A model generated the notes under the pieces. The model searched no databases and was not told the DNA's origin. It saw nothing but the letters and a program-made list of their open reading frames with translations. The position numbers and the translations under genes were made by a program. Positions 32,302-40,011 of a DNA stretch of 44,044 bases are shown here, in pieces (within the stretch, counting starts at the first letter, position 1; each line of letters opens with the position of its first letter). Origin of the DNA: Chitinophagaceae bacterium (GTDB lineage Bacteria; Bacteroidota; Bacteroidia; Chitinophagales; Chitinophagaceae); NCBI GenBank assembly GCA_947447825.1, contig CANFLL010000027.1, positions 1 through 44,044 of the forward strand, written 5' to 3'.

Positions 32302-32323
32302 AGCCTCCCAATGATGGAAGGCT
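32302..32323 (-). terminator. Terminator after the first tail-tube-like gene
   Basis: AGCCTCCC (32302-32309) pairs with GGAAGGCT (32316-32323), with one G-T pair, and the A-run to the left gives T7 on the minus strand. It ends the highly expressed capsid/tube unit. Confidence 0.75.
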
Positions 32324-32348
32324 CTTTAAAACTACTTTTTCAAAGCTA

Positions 32349-32888
32349 CTAGTCAGCAATTACAACTGGCTCTGCTCCTGGGTTGTAAATTAATGGTCCA
32401 CCATCAAAAGTTATTTTTGCGGCGTATCCTTTCACACCATCCTTGGTAGTACCGGTGCTAAAATCAACGGTCATCCATGCGCTAAGGGTATCGTTTCCTA
32501 ATTGATAATACATATCAGCCTCGGAGTTGGCATCTTTAGCCAATGCAACAACAGGTGTGTTTTGGAACTTTTTCATTTGCTCGTGAACCTGAGCATAAGA
32601 ACCAGGAATAAAGATATCCAACTCTTGCATTTGCCCTTGCAATGCAAGCTCACCTCTTGACTTGATATCAAGTTTGTTTTTCTGAGGAGCAAGTTGGTGT
32701 TTAGCAAATCCTTTACCTTGAGCAAAGGTGTGTGCGGTGGTGATGGTAATTTCATCACCTGGATCATTGAATGGAGCCGTAGGCACTGACAAAGCAGTTA
32801 TCCAAGCCATAGGCGCTATCAAAACAAACTCCGCAAGTCCACTAGGGATGTTCTTAGGAGTCTTTAAATTTTTGTATACGTAATTCAT
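32349..32888 (-). CDS. Tail-tube/major tail-like protein, copy 1 (179 aa)
   Basis: Homologous to 15419-16000 through ITTAHTFAQGKGFAKHQLAP, GELALQ, IPGSYAQVHEQMKKF and VDFSTGTTKDGVKGYAAKI. Placement right after the major capsid protein and before a strong terminator suits an abundant structural protein such as the tail tube. It ends PLIYNPGAEPVVIAD. A head decoration role is the main alternative. Confidence 0.6.
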   Translation of the reverse strand: MNYVYKNLKTPKNIPSGLAEFVLIAPMAWITALSVPTAPFNDPGDEITITTAHTFAQGKGFAKHQLAPQKNKLDIKSRGELALQGQMQELDIFIPGSYAQVHEQMKKFQNTPVVALAKDANSEADMYYQLGNDTLSAWMTVDFSTGTTKDGVKGYAAKITFDGGPLIYNPGAEPVVIAD

Positions 32889-32943
32889 AACTAAAATTTT
32901 AAAATTGATTAAAAATTGTTTCAGCTATTAAAAGAACATTTTA

Positions 32944-33270
32944 CTAAACCTGTTCCTTCAAAATGTTTTGTCCCTTAATTGCTATAATTTCAGCTAATAT
33001 TTTTTTATCTAAAATTGCTTGAGAAGCAAATATTACTTCACTTCTTTTAGGCAAACGGAATTGAGCAACATTGAATTTGTATTCTTTGCCGTCAACGGCA
33101 ACGGCATCTTTTGGGATTTCTGGAACTTTTTGTTCTTTATCAACTTCGATAGTACTATCTTTTTTTGCTCCCAAAGCATTTTTAAGCGTTTCTATTTGTT
33201 CTCCCTGCTGTTTAACAATTTCGTGCAAATCAGCAGTTGTAATTTCTTTTTCTTCTTTAACTTCAGACAT
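32944..33270 (-). CDS. Small coiled-coil phage protein next to capsid (108 aa)
   Basis: Starts MSEVKEEKEITTADLHEIVK with a coiled coil (QQGEQIETLKNALGAKKD), then a compact part (AVAVDGKEYKFNVAQFRLPK, then AILDKKILAEIIAIKGQNIL). The second half reads like a small capsid-associated domain. It lies between the capsid and tube genes, so a capsid accessory or head-tail adaptor is likely. A TGTTCTTTTA variant of the phage motif follows its stop. Confidence 0.5.
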   Translation of the reverse strand: MSEVKEEKEITTADLHEIVKQQGEQIETLKNALGAKKDSTIEVDKEQKVPEIPKDAVAVDGKEYKFNVAQFRLPKRSEVIFASQAILDKKILAEIIAIKGQNILKEQV

Positions 33271-33337
33271 GATTTTTTTAATTATGCCACCCTATTGCTA
33301 GGATGGCTAAGTTTATAAATATTGTTTGTAACTCTGA

Positions 33338-34312
33338 TTAGGACAATTCTAGGTCATTAGTGAAAATTAGATCATCTAACAGAAACCCAAAGCCCATCCA
33401 CCAATCAGTGTAAGATTTAACTTTTCTGTCTACTTTTTCTAATTCAAAAACATTTTTATTTTCATAACCTTTGACTGGAGCAATAGCATTCCACCTTGGT
33501 GTAGCCCATACTTTTTTAGAATTTCCATGTGAAAATCTTCCTTTTACACTCCAATTAGTGAAGTCAGCAATTTTTGCTAATTCTGGGTCACCCATCTGAG
33601 CATAAAACATGTTATACTTTTTACGCATTCCCTTTCTGAATAAAAGCTCCATTTTTTTACTCATATTAAATACTAGCGTTTCTTTCCAATACAATTCATC
33701 AATCTGAGAAACCCATTCTTCGAACTGAGTGACAAAATCTTCAGGGCTAGTTTCCCAGTCACCAGAAACAATTGGAACAATTTTACTTGCTGCAATTTTG
33801 GTGTTGATTATTTTTTTGACACCGTTGATACTTTGTGCAGTAGTACCAGCGGTACCAGCGGTTGGAGTAACATAAATTCCGTTATAAATACCAGACATTT
33901 CCAAGTCCTTATCAGCTTGCTTTAGTAAGTACTCTTCAATGAACCAACGAACAAAAGGCCATGTTGTACGGTCTGTATTATTGGTAGTTAAAAAACCAAC
34001 CCAAGTCTTAACCAATTTTTGAGGATTGTAAGCTTGGTCAATCTTTATGTTAAACATATCAATTGTTATACCTTTAAAAGATAAGTTTCCTTTAGGGGTG
34101 AAATCATCTTGATAGGCTTGAATTATTTCACCAACCTGAACATCAGATGCACGAAAAATTGTGTCATTTTCCGGAACAATAGTGAATGCTTCCAATGTTT
34201 CAAATGGTTGGAATGGACGAAGGTGCAAGTCTTTTAGACTCTGACCCGAGTCGATGTAATACCCTCCAAAGTCACTAATCAACTGGGTCGGGGTAATAGT
34301 AGTATCAGACAT
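33338..34312 (-). CDS. Major capsid protein (324 aa)
   Basis: The likely HK97-fold capsid protein. An N-terminal stretch (SQSLKDLHLRPFQPFETLEA) is followed by WPFVRWFIEEYLLKQADKDL (spine-helix-like), GVKKIINTKIAASKIVPIVS, LVFNMSKKMELLFRKGMRKK and a C-terminal NAIAPVKGYENKNVFELEKV. Length is usual for the family. It lies just after the scaffold-like and protease genes. The stop codon is embedded in TTGTCCTAA, a form of the recurrent junction motif. Confidence 0.75.
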   Translation of the reverse strand: MSDTTITPTQLISDFGGYYIDSGQSLKDLHLRPFQPFETLEAFTIVPENDTIFRASDVQVGEIIQAYQDDFTPKGNLSFKGITIDMFNIKIDQAYNPQKLVKTWVGFLTTNNTDRTTWPFVRWFIEEYLLKQADKDLEMSGIYNGIYVTPTAGTAGTTAQSINGVKKIINTKIAASKIVPIVSGDWETSPEDFVTQFEEWVSQIDELYWKETLVFNMSKKMELLFRKGMRKKYNMFYAQMGDPELAKIADFTNWSVKGRFSHGNSKKVWATPRWNAIAPVKGYENKNVFELEKVDRKVKSYTDWWMGFGFLLDDLIFTNDLELS

Positions 34313-34383
34313 ACTAATAGGTTTAAATTGTTATTTAAAATTGTTATAAAAAATTTAGATTCCTCTCATTATTTTTCTGCCAG

Positions 34384-34809
34384 TCATTTCGTCTGCATAA
34401 ACATTTGCAGGATGCTCTGGGCTATCGAATTGCTAGTTGGTGGAGGTGATGGATTATCGTCTGGTGCAGTCGTTGTACTACCTGTGCCACTTGGTTTACC
34501 ACCTAACTCTAAAACTTTTGCTTCCAATTCTTGAATCTTGGCAGATTGTGTAGAAATGGTAGTTTCCTTTTCAGATAAAGTAGCAGTAAGAGCTGTAGCA
34601 GATGTTTCTGCTTTTTCAAGGCTATCCTTAGTTTCTGTAAGGGTAGTTTGCAAGGTTGTTACTGCTTCAGTAATAGCTGTATCAGAGGCTTCTAATGCAC
34701 TTTCAATAGAATTTAAATGTCCCTCAGTAAGCCAAACACCTTCGTTTACTGCTGTTGAATCAAAAAACTCCTCGTTAGGAACTAATGCTGAAATTTTTGG
34801 GTACTTCAT
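34384..34809 (-). CDS. Scaffold-like coiled-coil protein (141 aa)
   Basis: The frame is open to 34848, but the start MKYPKISALVPNEEFF (34807-34809) avoids overlap with the protease and suits the motif. A Thr/Glu/Ala-rich coiled coil (LEASDTAITEAVTTLQTTLT onward) leads to a Gly/Pro linker and a short C-terminal helix (SIAQSILQMFMQTK). This is the pattern of capsid scaffold proteins, whose C-terminus contacts the shell. It lies between protease and capsid. Confidence 0.65.
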   Translation of the reverse strand: MKYPKISALVPNEEFFDSTAVNEGVWLTEGHLNSIESALEASDTAITEAVTTLQTTLTETKDSLEKAETSATALTATLSEKETTISTQSAKIQELEAKVLELGGKPSGTGSTTTAPDDNPSPPPTSNSIAQSILQMFMQTK

Positions 34810-34820
34810 ATAAATAAAAA

Positions 34821-35729
34821 TTAATTTTTGTTTCGCTTTGCCAACCATGCGGCTTTACTCACTACTTGGTCAAATGGTTTTACACCATCTGCCAATCCAT
34901 TCTTTATAGCGTCTTTAGCATAAAACATCTTACCGGTATTCCATTCGTTTTTATATTCTAAAGGTTTACTTCCTCTGCTTTTTGCCACATATTCAATAAA
35001 GGAATCAACGCATTTTTTTAAATCGGCTTCTATTGCAGAATAGTCACCTGTAAGAGCATCTCTATATGATTTATTCTTGTCAATGGATTGAGGTGCATAT
35101 ATCTCATGCATCTTTATTCCTGCCTCTTCTAAATAACCAGAAAAGTCAAGCAGGGTGCAATAAGAACCTATTGAACCCATTTGGTCTAAATCATTACTCA
35201 TATACACCTCACTAGAAGCACTTGCGAAATACATCCCAAGTGAAGCACACATACCATCAACAAAAGAAAGAATAGGTTTTTTGCTATTTCCTGCAACCGA
35301 ACAGTAACTATTTGCGGCACGAGACTCTCCTCCAGGTGTATCAATAAGCTGAATTATTGAACCAATGTTATCTCTTTTTAACAAGTCCATTAAACTGGAT
35401 GTTAAACTGATTGCACCAGGTTCGCCGCAACTACCATCATATTTTGTTATAGGTCCACAAACTGGCAAAATGCCTACAGAATTAGGGGGTATATTTGGGT
35501 TTGGAACTATGTTACCCATTGGAGTATACACATTCATATTGTACTTATTCATAGTAGTAGGATCAATACAAAAAGGCTTAGGATTATTTTCAGAGCCACT
35601 TCTTTCAACGAAAGAAACATTGCTTTGCCCTTTCAGTAACATAACTACGAGAGGTAAGTGGTCGTTAGCCCAATGCTTTTCTAACATCCACCTACCTCTA
35701 AGAATTGCTGAAACTGTCTTGAAACTCAT
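34821..35729 (-). CDS. S49-type serine protease, head maturation protease candidate (302 aa)
   Basis: The SppA/S49 core is visible as GVLPVCGPITKYDG, IIQLIDTPGGESRAANSY, VDGMCASLGMYFASAS (the serine near residue 160) and VYMSNDLDQMGSIGSYCTLL. It then continues with KNKSYRDALTGDYSAIEADL, typical of phage capsid proteases. It would remove scaffold and trim capsid during head assembly. It stands immediately before scaffold and capsid genes as in many siphoviruses. Confidence 0.82.
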   Translation of the reverse strand: MSFKTVSAILRGRWMLEKHWANDHLPLVVMLLKGQSNVSFVERSGSENNPKPFCIDPTTMNKYNMNVYTPMGNIVPNPNIPPNSVGILPVCGPITKYDGSCGEPGAISLTSSLMDLLKRDNIGSIIQLIDTPGGESRAANSYCSVAGNSKKPILSFVDGMCASLGMYFASASSEVYMSNDLDQMGSIGSYCTLLDFSGYLEEAGIKMHEIYAPQSIDKNKSYRDALTGDYSAIEADLKKCVDSFIEYVAKSRGSKPLEYKNEWNTGKMFYAKDAIKNGLADGVKPFDQVVSKAAWLAKRNKN

Positions 35730-35797
35730 TTAATGCCTTATTTCTATACGAAAATGACGGCATTGAGAAGGGATTAAAAGGACGAAAAATCAATTTT

Positions 35798-36310
35798 TTA
35801 TACCATATAAAATGGTGGATAAAACTCTGAATCGAAATTCATGGTTATTTGAGCCCTCAAATTTCCATTAGGGCTATTAGATTGTTTGTTATCGAATGAG
35901 AATAACATACCATATTCTTTGCTGCCTACAATTCTTTTTCTCCTGTTCCTGTCTGTGGCAATAACTACCAGCTCATTCATTCTGAAAGTTTCCAAAACTT
36001 GAAGAGTAGGGGCGTCCAAATCATTAATCAAGCCAGAAATACTAACGCTGATTACCTGTCCACTCTTTGAAGACTTTGGTTTTTCCTCAAAATCATAGGT
36101 CAAAGGAGCAAAAACAAGTTCATGCAAACTTCTACCACTAATTAATGAAATTGCATTGACAACGCTGCCTGTAGCAAAATCAATTGCAATGTCTGTATTG
36201 AGCCATTGTTTTGGTACTATTTGAATTTTGCTGATACCAGCATTAGTTGAGCCTGACTTTAGTTCAATATTATCATAAACATCTTTCATGTAAACAAAAC
36301 TAAAAGGCAA
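35798..36310 (-). CDS. Hypothetical phage protein upstream of the protease (170 aa)
   Basis: Start at 36310, or at the in-frame ATG 36289 (MKDVYDN). A beta-rich protein with GRSLHELVFAPLTYDFEEKP, VISVSISGLINDLDAPTLQV and DRNRRKRIVGSKEYGMLFSF, ending FYPPFYMV. The family is not recognised. Pattern and size are like virion structural proteins. A TCGTCCTTTTA form of the junction motif (35775-35785) follows the stop. Confidence 0.5.
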   Translation of the reverse strand: MPFSFVYMKDVYDNIELKSGSTNAGISKIQIVPKQWLNTDIAIDFATGSVVNAISLISGRSLHELVFAPLTYDFEEKPKSSKSGQVISVSISGLINDLDAPTLQVLETFRMNELVVIATDRNRRKRIVGSKEYGMLFSFDNKQSNSPNGNLRAQITMNFDSEFYPPFYMV

Positions 36311-36815
36311 TGTTCGCCGCCACTTCTGAAAGGACAGTTCGGGAAATGTTTTTGTTATAAAACAGCCTTTTTTTATTGTTTTGCCTATATCTATAAAAGT
36401 CTTTCTTCATAGAATCGTCACTCCAAGCCTCAAGGTCAATTCCTAGCTTTTTTCTAACTGCTGGTAAGTGAGCCTCAAAAGAAGGGAGTATTTCTATTGC
36501 ATCATCCATTAGCTCATAGTATCTATGCTTGATGATTAGCTCTACAAACTGGTTAAAGTTTTTGATGTTTGTTTCATTGAGGTTAAACCCTCTTACTCTG
36601 AAAGTTCTCATGGGAATATACACCCTTATGGTGGTTGTATATCTGGCATTAGAGAACTCTGTTTTTCTTTCATTGGTCTTATGCTGCAGAAGATCATGTA
36701 ACTTATTGCCAAATAGGTTATTGGCTGTCATTTCTGGTCGTTCCCCTAGCTGTGAAATAATGTAAGCTTTGATATATGCTTTAGTAGGTATATCAACACT
36801 CATGAATCCTTTCAT
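36300..36815 (-). CDS. Hypothetical phage protein (171 aa)
   Basis: Start at 36815, or at ATG 36803 (MSVDIPTK). Segments include AYIISQLGERPEMTANNLFG, YIPMRTFRVRGFNLNETNIK and RQNNKKRLFYNKNISRTVLS. The basic C-terminus suggests nucleic-acid contact. No family is recognised. It overlaps the next gene by 11 nt. TGTCCTTT occurs inside its 3' end, about 20 nt before the next start. Confidence 0.5.
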   Translation of the reverse strand: MKGFMSVDIPTKAYIKAYIISQLGERPEMTANNLFGNKLHDLLQHKTNERKTEFSNARYTTTIRVYIPMRTFRVRGFNLNETNIKNFNQFVELIIKHRYYELMDDAIEILPSFEAHLPAVRKKLGIDLEAWSDDSMKKDFYRYRQNNKKRLFYNKNISRTVLSEVAANIAF

Positions 36816-36820
36816 ATTCT

Positions 36821-37006
36821 TTAGCTGTTTAAAATTTTAGAAATTTGATGGTTAACCTCCATGTTTCGGTTTATTCTGTCGGTAGCCTTTTTAGCTGCCT
36901 TCTTTCCTACTACTACAAGGACTAGGGTAGCTATTACGCCACCAAGTATTAATCCGATAACAAACCAAAGACATGAAAAGCCTGATTGCAAATAAAAGTG
37001 CTTCAT
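36821..37006 (-). CDS. Small single-pass membrane protein (61 aa)
   Basis: One strong transmembrane helix (FVIGLILGGVIATLVLVVVG) is followed by a basic/polar tail (KKAAKKATDRINRN). It lies between the iteron cluster and the head operon. This is a typical phage small membrane protein of unknown role, and its early position suggests an early rather than a lysis function. Confidence 0.5.
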   Translation of the reverse strand: MKHFYLQSGFSCLWFVIGLILGGVIATLVLVVVGKKAAKKATDRINRNMEVNHQISKILNS

Positions 37007-37053
37007 AAATTTTTATTTTTTTTTAATGATTTCAAAAAGTCGTTTTTTCTTAA

Positions 37054-37163
37054 TGGAACAATGGAACAATGGAACACGATGGAACAGCTAGGAACAGATA
37101 GGAACATTTTTAATTCATAACTAATTGATTTTAAATGTTGTTCCATCTGTTCCATGTGTTCCA
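37054..37163. other. Iteron-like cluster, candidate phage replication origin
   Basis: Six direct copies of GGAACA (37055, 37063, 37071, 37081, 37091, 37101; the first four as TGGAACA) are spaced 8-10 bp. Then come 32 bp of A/T-rich DNA and three inverted copies of TGTTCCA (37139, 37148, 37157) spaced 9 bp. Two further TGTTCC/TGTTCT copies lie at 37238 and 37248 beside the primase stop codon. Face-to-face iterons around an A/T-rich block next to a replicase gene are typical of origins (inference). Confidence 0.65.
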
Positions 37164-37209
37164 AGCATTTTAAGGGTATGCCAAACTTTTTATATAAGAA
37201 AAAAATAAA

Positions 37210-37228
37210 AGCACATTTTTAATGTGCT
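37210..37228 (-). terminator. Terminator of the primase gene
   Basis: AGCACAT (37210-37216) pairs with ATGTGCT (37222-37228). On the minus strand a T-rich run (37200-37209 complement) follows. It separates replication from head genes. Confidence 0.75.
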
Positions 37229-37251
37229 TCTGTGGGGTGTTCCGATATGTT

Positions 37252-39681
37252 CTAAAATGGCATGTCCTCATCAGATTCTTTTTTATGAGTTTTAAGCTTA
37301 CTAAAATCTATCCCATTTGGTTTATCCTCAGATGGCATATTAGAGCCTATATCAATACCCATTTCTTTGTATTTAGCTACTAGTTTCTTATCGTAGGATT
37401 CATTACTTTCTAGAGCATCCTGTCTCAATCTTATCATATCAATTCCTAGTTTTGAATATCTCATCTTGTAGCACCAGTTATTACTGCCATCAGAAAACCT
37501 TTTTCTTACGTAATCAATATACATGGATTGGTCAAGCTTCAGGTAATGTTCCAATGTACTTTTGCTTAGGATATTTGGATCGTTTCTACCTCTCAATTCT
37601 TTAAGGTAAAGTGGATGTACTTGCATAAGTCTTAGATACAAGTAGCCATCCTCCAAAACAAAATCTTTGTTTTCGTGAATGATGTCTTGAGTGAACATTG
37701 ATTCAACTACTCCCCAGAACTTAGAAACATCATTATTACCTGCAAGAACATGGTGTTGCTTAATCATGTTATCAATAAGAAACGCTTTTGCCTCTTTGTA
37801 GGAGAATGGAAATTTAATGGCTTCATTTAATAGGTTCATATAAGTTAATAGAATAGAAATATTCATCATCATTCTATCATCTACCTCCGTATTACTTACA
37901 TCCTTAACTACTTCCTTAAATATTATCTGAAGCTTCTCTTTGAATCCATCCTGTATTATTTTTCTGTGTTTGAATATATCGGCAGTAATGGAAGAAAGGC
38001 CATGAGATTCATAAGTGTTCTTTAATTCTCCAAAAGCTTCTCTCTGTTCATTAGTAAACTTTCCATCTTCGAATGCTAGCATAATAACACGCATGAATAG
38101 AGCAGGCTCCTGTGTAGGCATATCTTGACCAGATAAAAGGCAGCTTGAGTATATTGGTGTACTTTCAGTAGAAAAGTCATTGGTCATCTTACCACGCTCA
38201 TATCCTTTACCATCATAAATATTCTTTAAAGACTCGATAAACTTAACCGGAAGATTGTTTTTATATTCATCCAACCAAACAATTGCATTGCGGAACTGTG
38301 CAAACTTTCGCATAAAGCCAACTACTGTACTGGCACCGCCTAACATTATCTGGTCTTGCTTCTCCCCAAACATTGTCATGATACTTTCTGCCATCTGCCC
38401 TTTACCTGCTCCGGGTGGACCAAACAAATTGAGCATTGGGTAGCGTTGGATTTGTTTCATAGTAATATCTCTGAAAAGAGATCCTATATAGAATAAGATG
38501 CATGGAATGGATTTCTTCCCATAAGTCCTATCCATAAGTGTAGCCCATTCATTGAACCCAAATGAATTTAACGGCTCAATAAATTTGAACTTCTTTTCAT
38601 TAACAAATAAATCATCCTTTTCAGCAAACATTTTACTGCATGCAGGAATGAAATAGTTTTTGTCCTCGTAATTAACTATTCCATATTGATCAATTGGCAT
38701 AAAGTCAAGCTTACCATCAGCATTAACCTCTAATGGCATTATGCCATTTGACCATGCCCAAAACATTCCACGAGAATGATACCCTAATGTTTTAACTAAA
38801 TCTGTCTTTACTTCATCCTTCTGGAGGAACTCTTGAAGGCGTGTCAAATCTGCATCAGTGCCTTTAAAAACAAAGTCTCCTTTTCTGGCCAATACTTTTT
38901 TGAAGCTCCCAAGCGAAACAAAATCATCAGTATTCAAATTAATCACTACCTCAAAGCCATAGACATTCTTTAGTGCAATCAACCTGAATGCAGAGTCTTC
39001 AGAAGTATTAACGTGGTAAAGTATTTTCATGGTAAAGTTGGATATTGGATAATCGCCTTTGGCTCCACGAGAATAATATACATCTTCATGTTCGTAAATG
39101 CCATATTTTAAGGCATCGAATACATCTTGCATTGTTCCCTTGAAATCATCTGGCATTCCAGCATCTTCCTTTGTTCTAACTACTTGCTCAAATTGAGCCT
39201 TCATTTTTGCGGCAGCTTCTTTTTTGGCTTTGTCAGTGATGGCTTTTGAAACTGATTTTTTTAGTGTAGACTCCGGAAGGTTGATGATTTTTTCACCCTG
39301 AAGCTGCGCCAACGAATGCTTAAGTAATGAAAGCTCTTGCTGCAATGCTTCCACTTCTTTGTCATGTTCTTCGCTTTTGTTCTTTCTAGCCAATAGTTTT
39401 TTAATAGCTTTTTCGGTGTCGTTAATTGACCTTTCAGTATTGTTGATGTCATTGGTAGTAGTTTTAATGTAATAAAAGTTATTTTCAGTAATGCTTTTAA
39501 TGTAAGCATTTCTCTTTGTTTCATTGGAAATACAAAGAAGCATTTGAGTAATAGACTCAACAGCGGCGGCTTGTTCATCTGGTTCTTTTACATTACTCCA
39601 TAATTTGTTATACTTCCAAATAATGGCATCATTATGAAGGGAAATAAATTTGTCGGCTATAGATGTTGCTGAAGTATTCAT
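37252..39681 (-). CDS. Phage/plasmid primase-helicase, D5/SF3-like ATPase (809 aa)
   Basis: A charged coiled-coil N-terminus (YIKTTTNDINNTERSINDTE, then KNKSEEHDKEVEALQQELSL) and a middle domain (GIYEHEDVYYSRGAKGDYPI) precede the ATPase. Its Walker A is LFGPPGAGKGQMAES (near residue 420) and a Walker B-like AIVWLDEYKNN follows. The C-terminus resembles winged-helix parts of D5-type replicases and ends DEDMPF. It probably starts phage DNA replication at the adjacent iterons. The ATG is 5 nt after the point where the viral-form recombinase would stop, so in the excised circle both form one operon. Confidence 0.78.
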   Translation of the reverse strand: MNTSATSIADKFISLHNDAIIWKYNKLWSNVKEPDEQAAAVESITQMLLCISNETKRNAYIKSITENNFYYIKTTTNDINNTERSINDTEKAIKKLLARKNKSEEHDKEVEALQQELSLLKHSLAQLQGEKIINLPESTLKKSVSKAITDKAKKEAAAKMKAQFEQVVRTKEDAGMPDDFKGTMQDVFDALKYGIYEHEDVYYSRGAKGDYPISNFTMKILYHVNTSEDSAFRLIALKNVYGFEVVINLNTDDFVSLGSFKKVLARKGDFVFKGTDADLTRLQEFLQKDEVKTDLVKTLGYHSRGMFWAWSNGIMPLEVNADGKLDFMPIDQYGIVNYEDKNYFIPACSKMFAEKDDLFVNEKKFKFIEPLNSFGFNEWATLMDRTYGKKSIPCILFYIGSLFRDITMKQIQRYPMLNLFGPPGAGKGQMAESIMTMFGEKQDQIMLGGASTVVGFMRKFAQFRNAIVWLDEYKNNLPVKFIESLKNIYDGKGYERGKMTNDFSTESTPIYSSCLLSGQDMPTQEPALFMRVIMLAFEDGKFTNEQREAFGELKNTYESHGLSSITADIFKHRKIIQDGFKEKLQIIFKEVVKDVSNTEVDDRMMMNISILLTYMNLLNEAIKFPFSYKEAKAFLIDNMIKQHHVLAGNNDVSKFWGVVESMFTQDIIHENKDFVLEDGYLYLRLMQVHPLYLKELRGRNDPNILSKSTLEHYLKLDQSMYIDYVRKRFSDGSNNWCYKMRYSKLGIDMIRLRQDALESNESYDKKLVAKYKEMGIDIGSNMPSEDKPNGIDFSKLKTHKKESDEDMPF

Positions 39682-39748
39682 TGATATTAGGCAGCTTTAA
39701 TTTGGGAAATTAATTTCAATAATGTTTCTAGGTGTTCGATTGCAGCCT

Positions 39749-39761
39749 CCTCAGCTCCACC
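39749..39761. repeat. attR core, right prophage junction
   Basis: CCTCAGCTCCACC as at 364-376. To its left is phage DNA that, on the minus strand, is an open frame of 20 codons in phase with the recombinase. To its right is host DNA beginning AATTATTTATT, so the host tmRNA originally ended in an encoded CCA. Confidence 0.9.
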
Positions 39762-39784
39762 AATTATTTATTAAAGCAGACTAA

Positions 39785-39818
39785 AAGGCTGTAAATCGTA
39801 TGATTTACAGCCTTTTTT
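39785..39818 (+). terminator. Original host terminator of ssrA, displaced by the prophage
   Basis: AAGGCTGTAAATC (39785-39797) and GATTTACAGCCTT (39802-39814) form a perfect 13-bp stem with loop GTAT, followed by T6. It lies 24 bp after attR, where the terminator of the uninterrupted tmRNA gene would be. Confidence 0.85.
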
Positions 39819-40011
39819 GTTTTCCAACCTAGTCAATTCATTCATTAAATCGCATGGCTAAGGGGGCAAATTCGGGTATCCATTTTTATTTCAACTCTGG
39901 GTACCCGAATTCCTCTGAAACACTTGTCTAGCAAGCAGTTCAGAATTTGAACATCTTGTTTTAGGGTGTATTAAACAATACTTTTACACACAATTAAAAG
40001 GTCGCCACATT

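Larger units (their letters stand above)
364..39761. mobile_element. Complete temperate siphovirus-type prophage integrated in ssrA
   Basis: The element carries integration, replication, head, packaging, portal, tail, tape-measure, fibre, lysis and antirepressor genes between 13-bp direct repeats. One core plus the interior is 39,385 bp. Nearly all genes run leftward. The head genes (protease, scaffold, capsid) come before the terminase in transcription order, and the portal is separated from the terminase by a plasmid-like gene module, which is unlike the usual terminase-portal-protease-capsid order. No core structural gene looks broken, so the prophage may be inducible (inference). Confidence 0.93.

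Noticed and set aside
32174-32359. 61-aa leftward frame between 31826-32161 and 32349-32888
   Set aside because: It overlaps a terminator and the motif-rich control region. The hydrophobic stretch comes from the inverted repeats.
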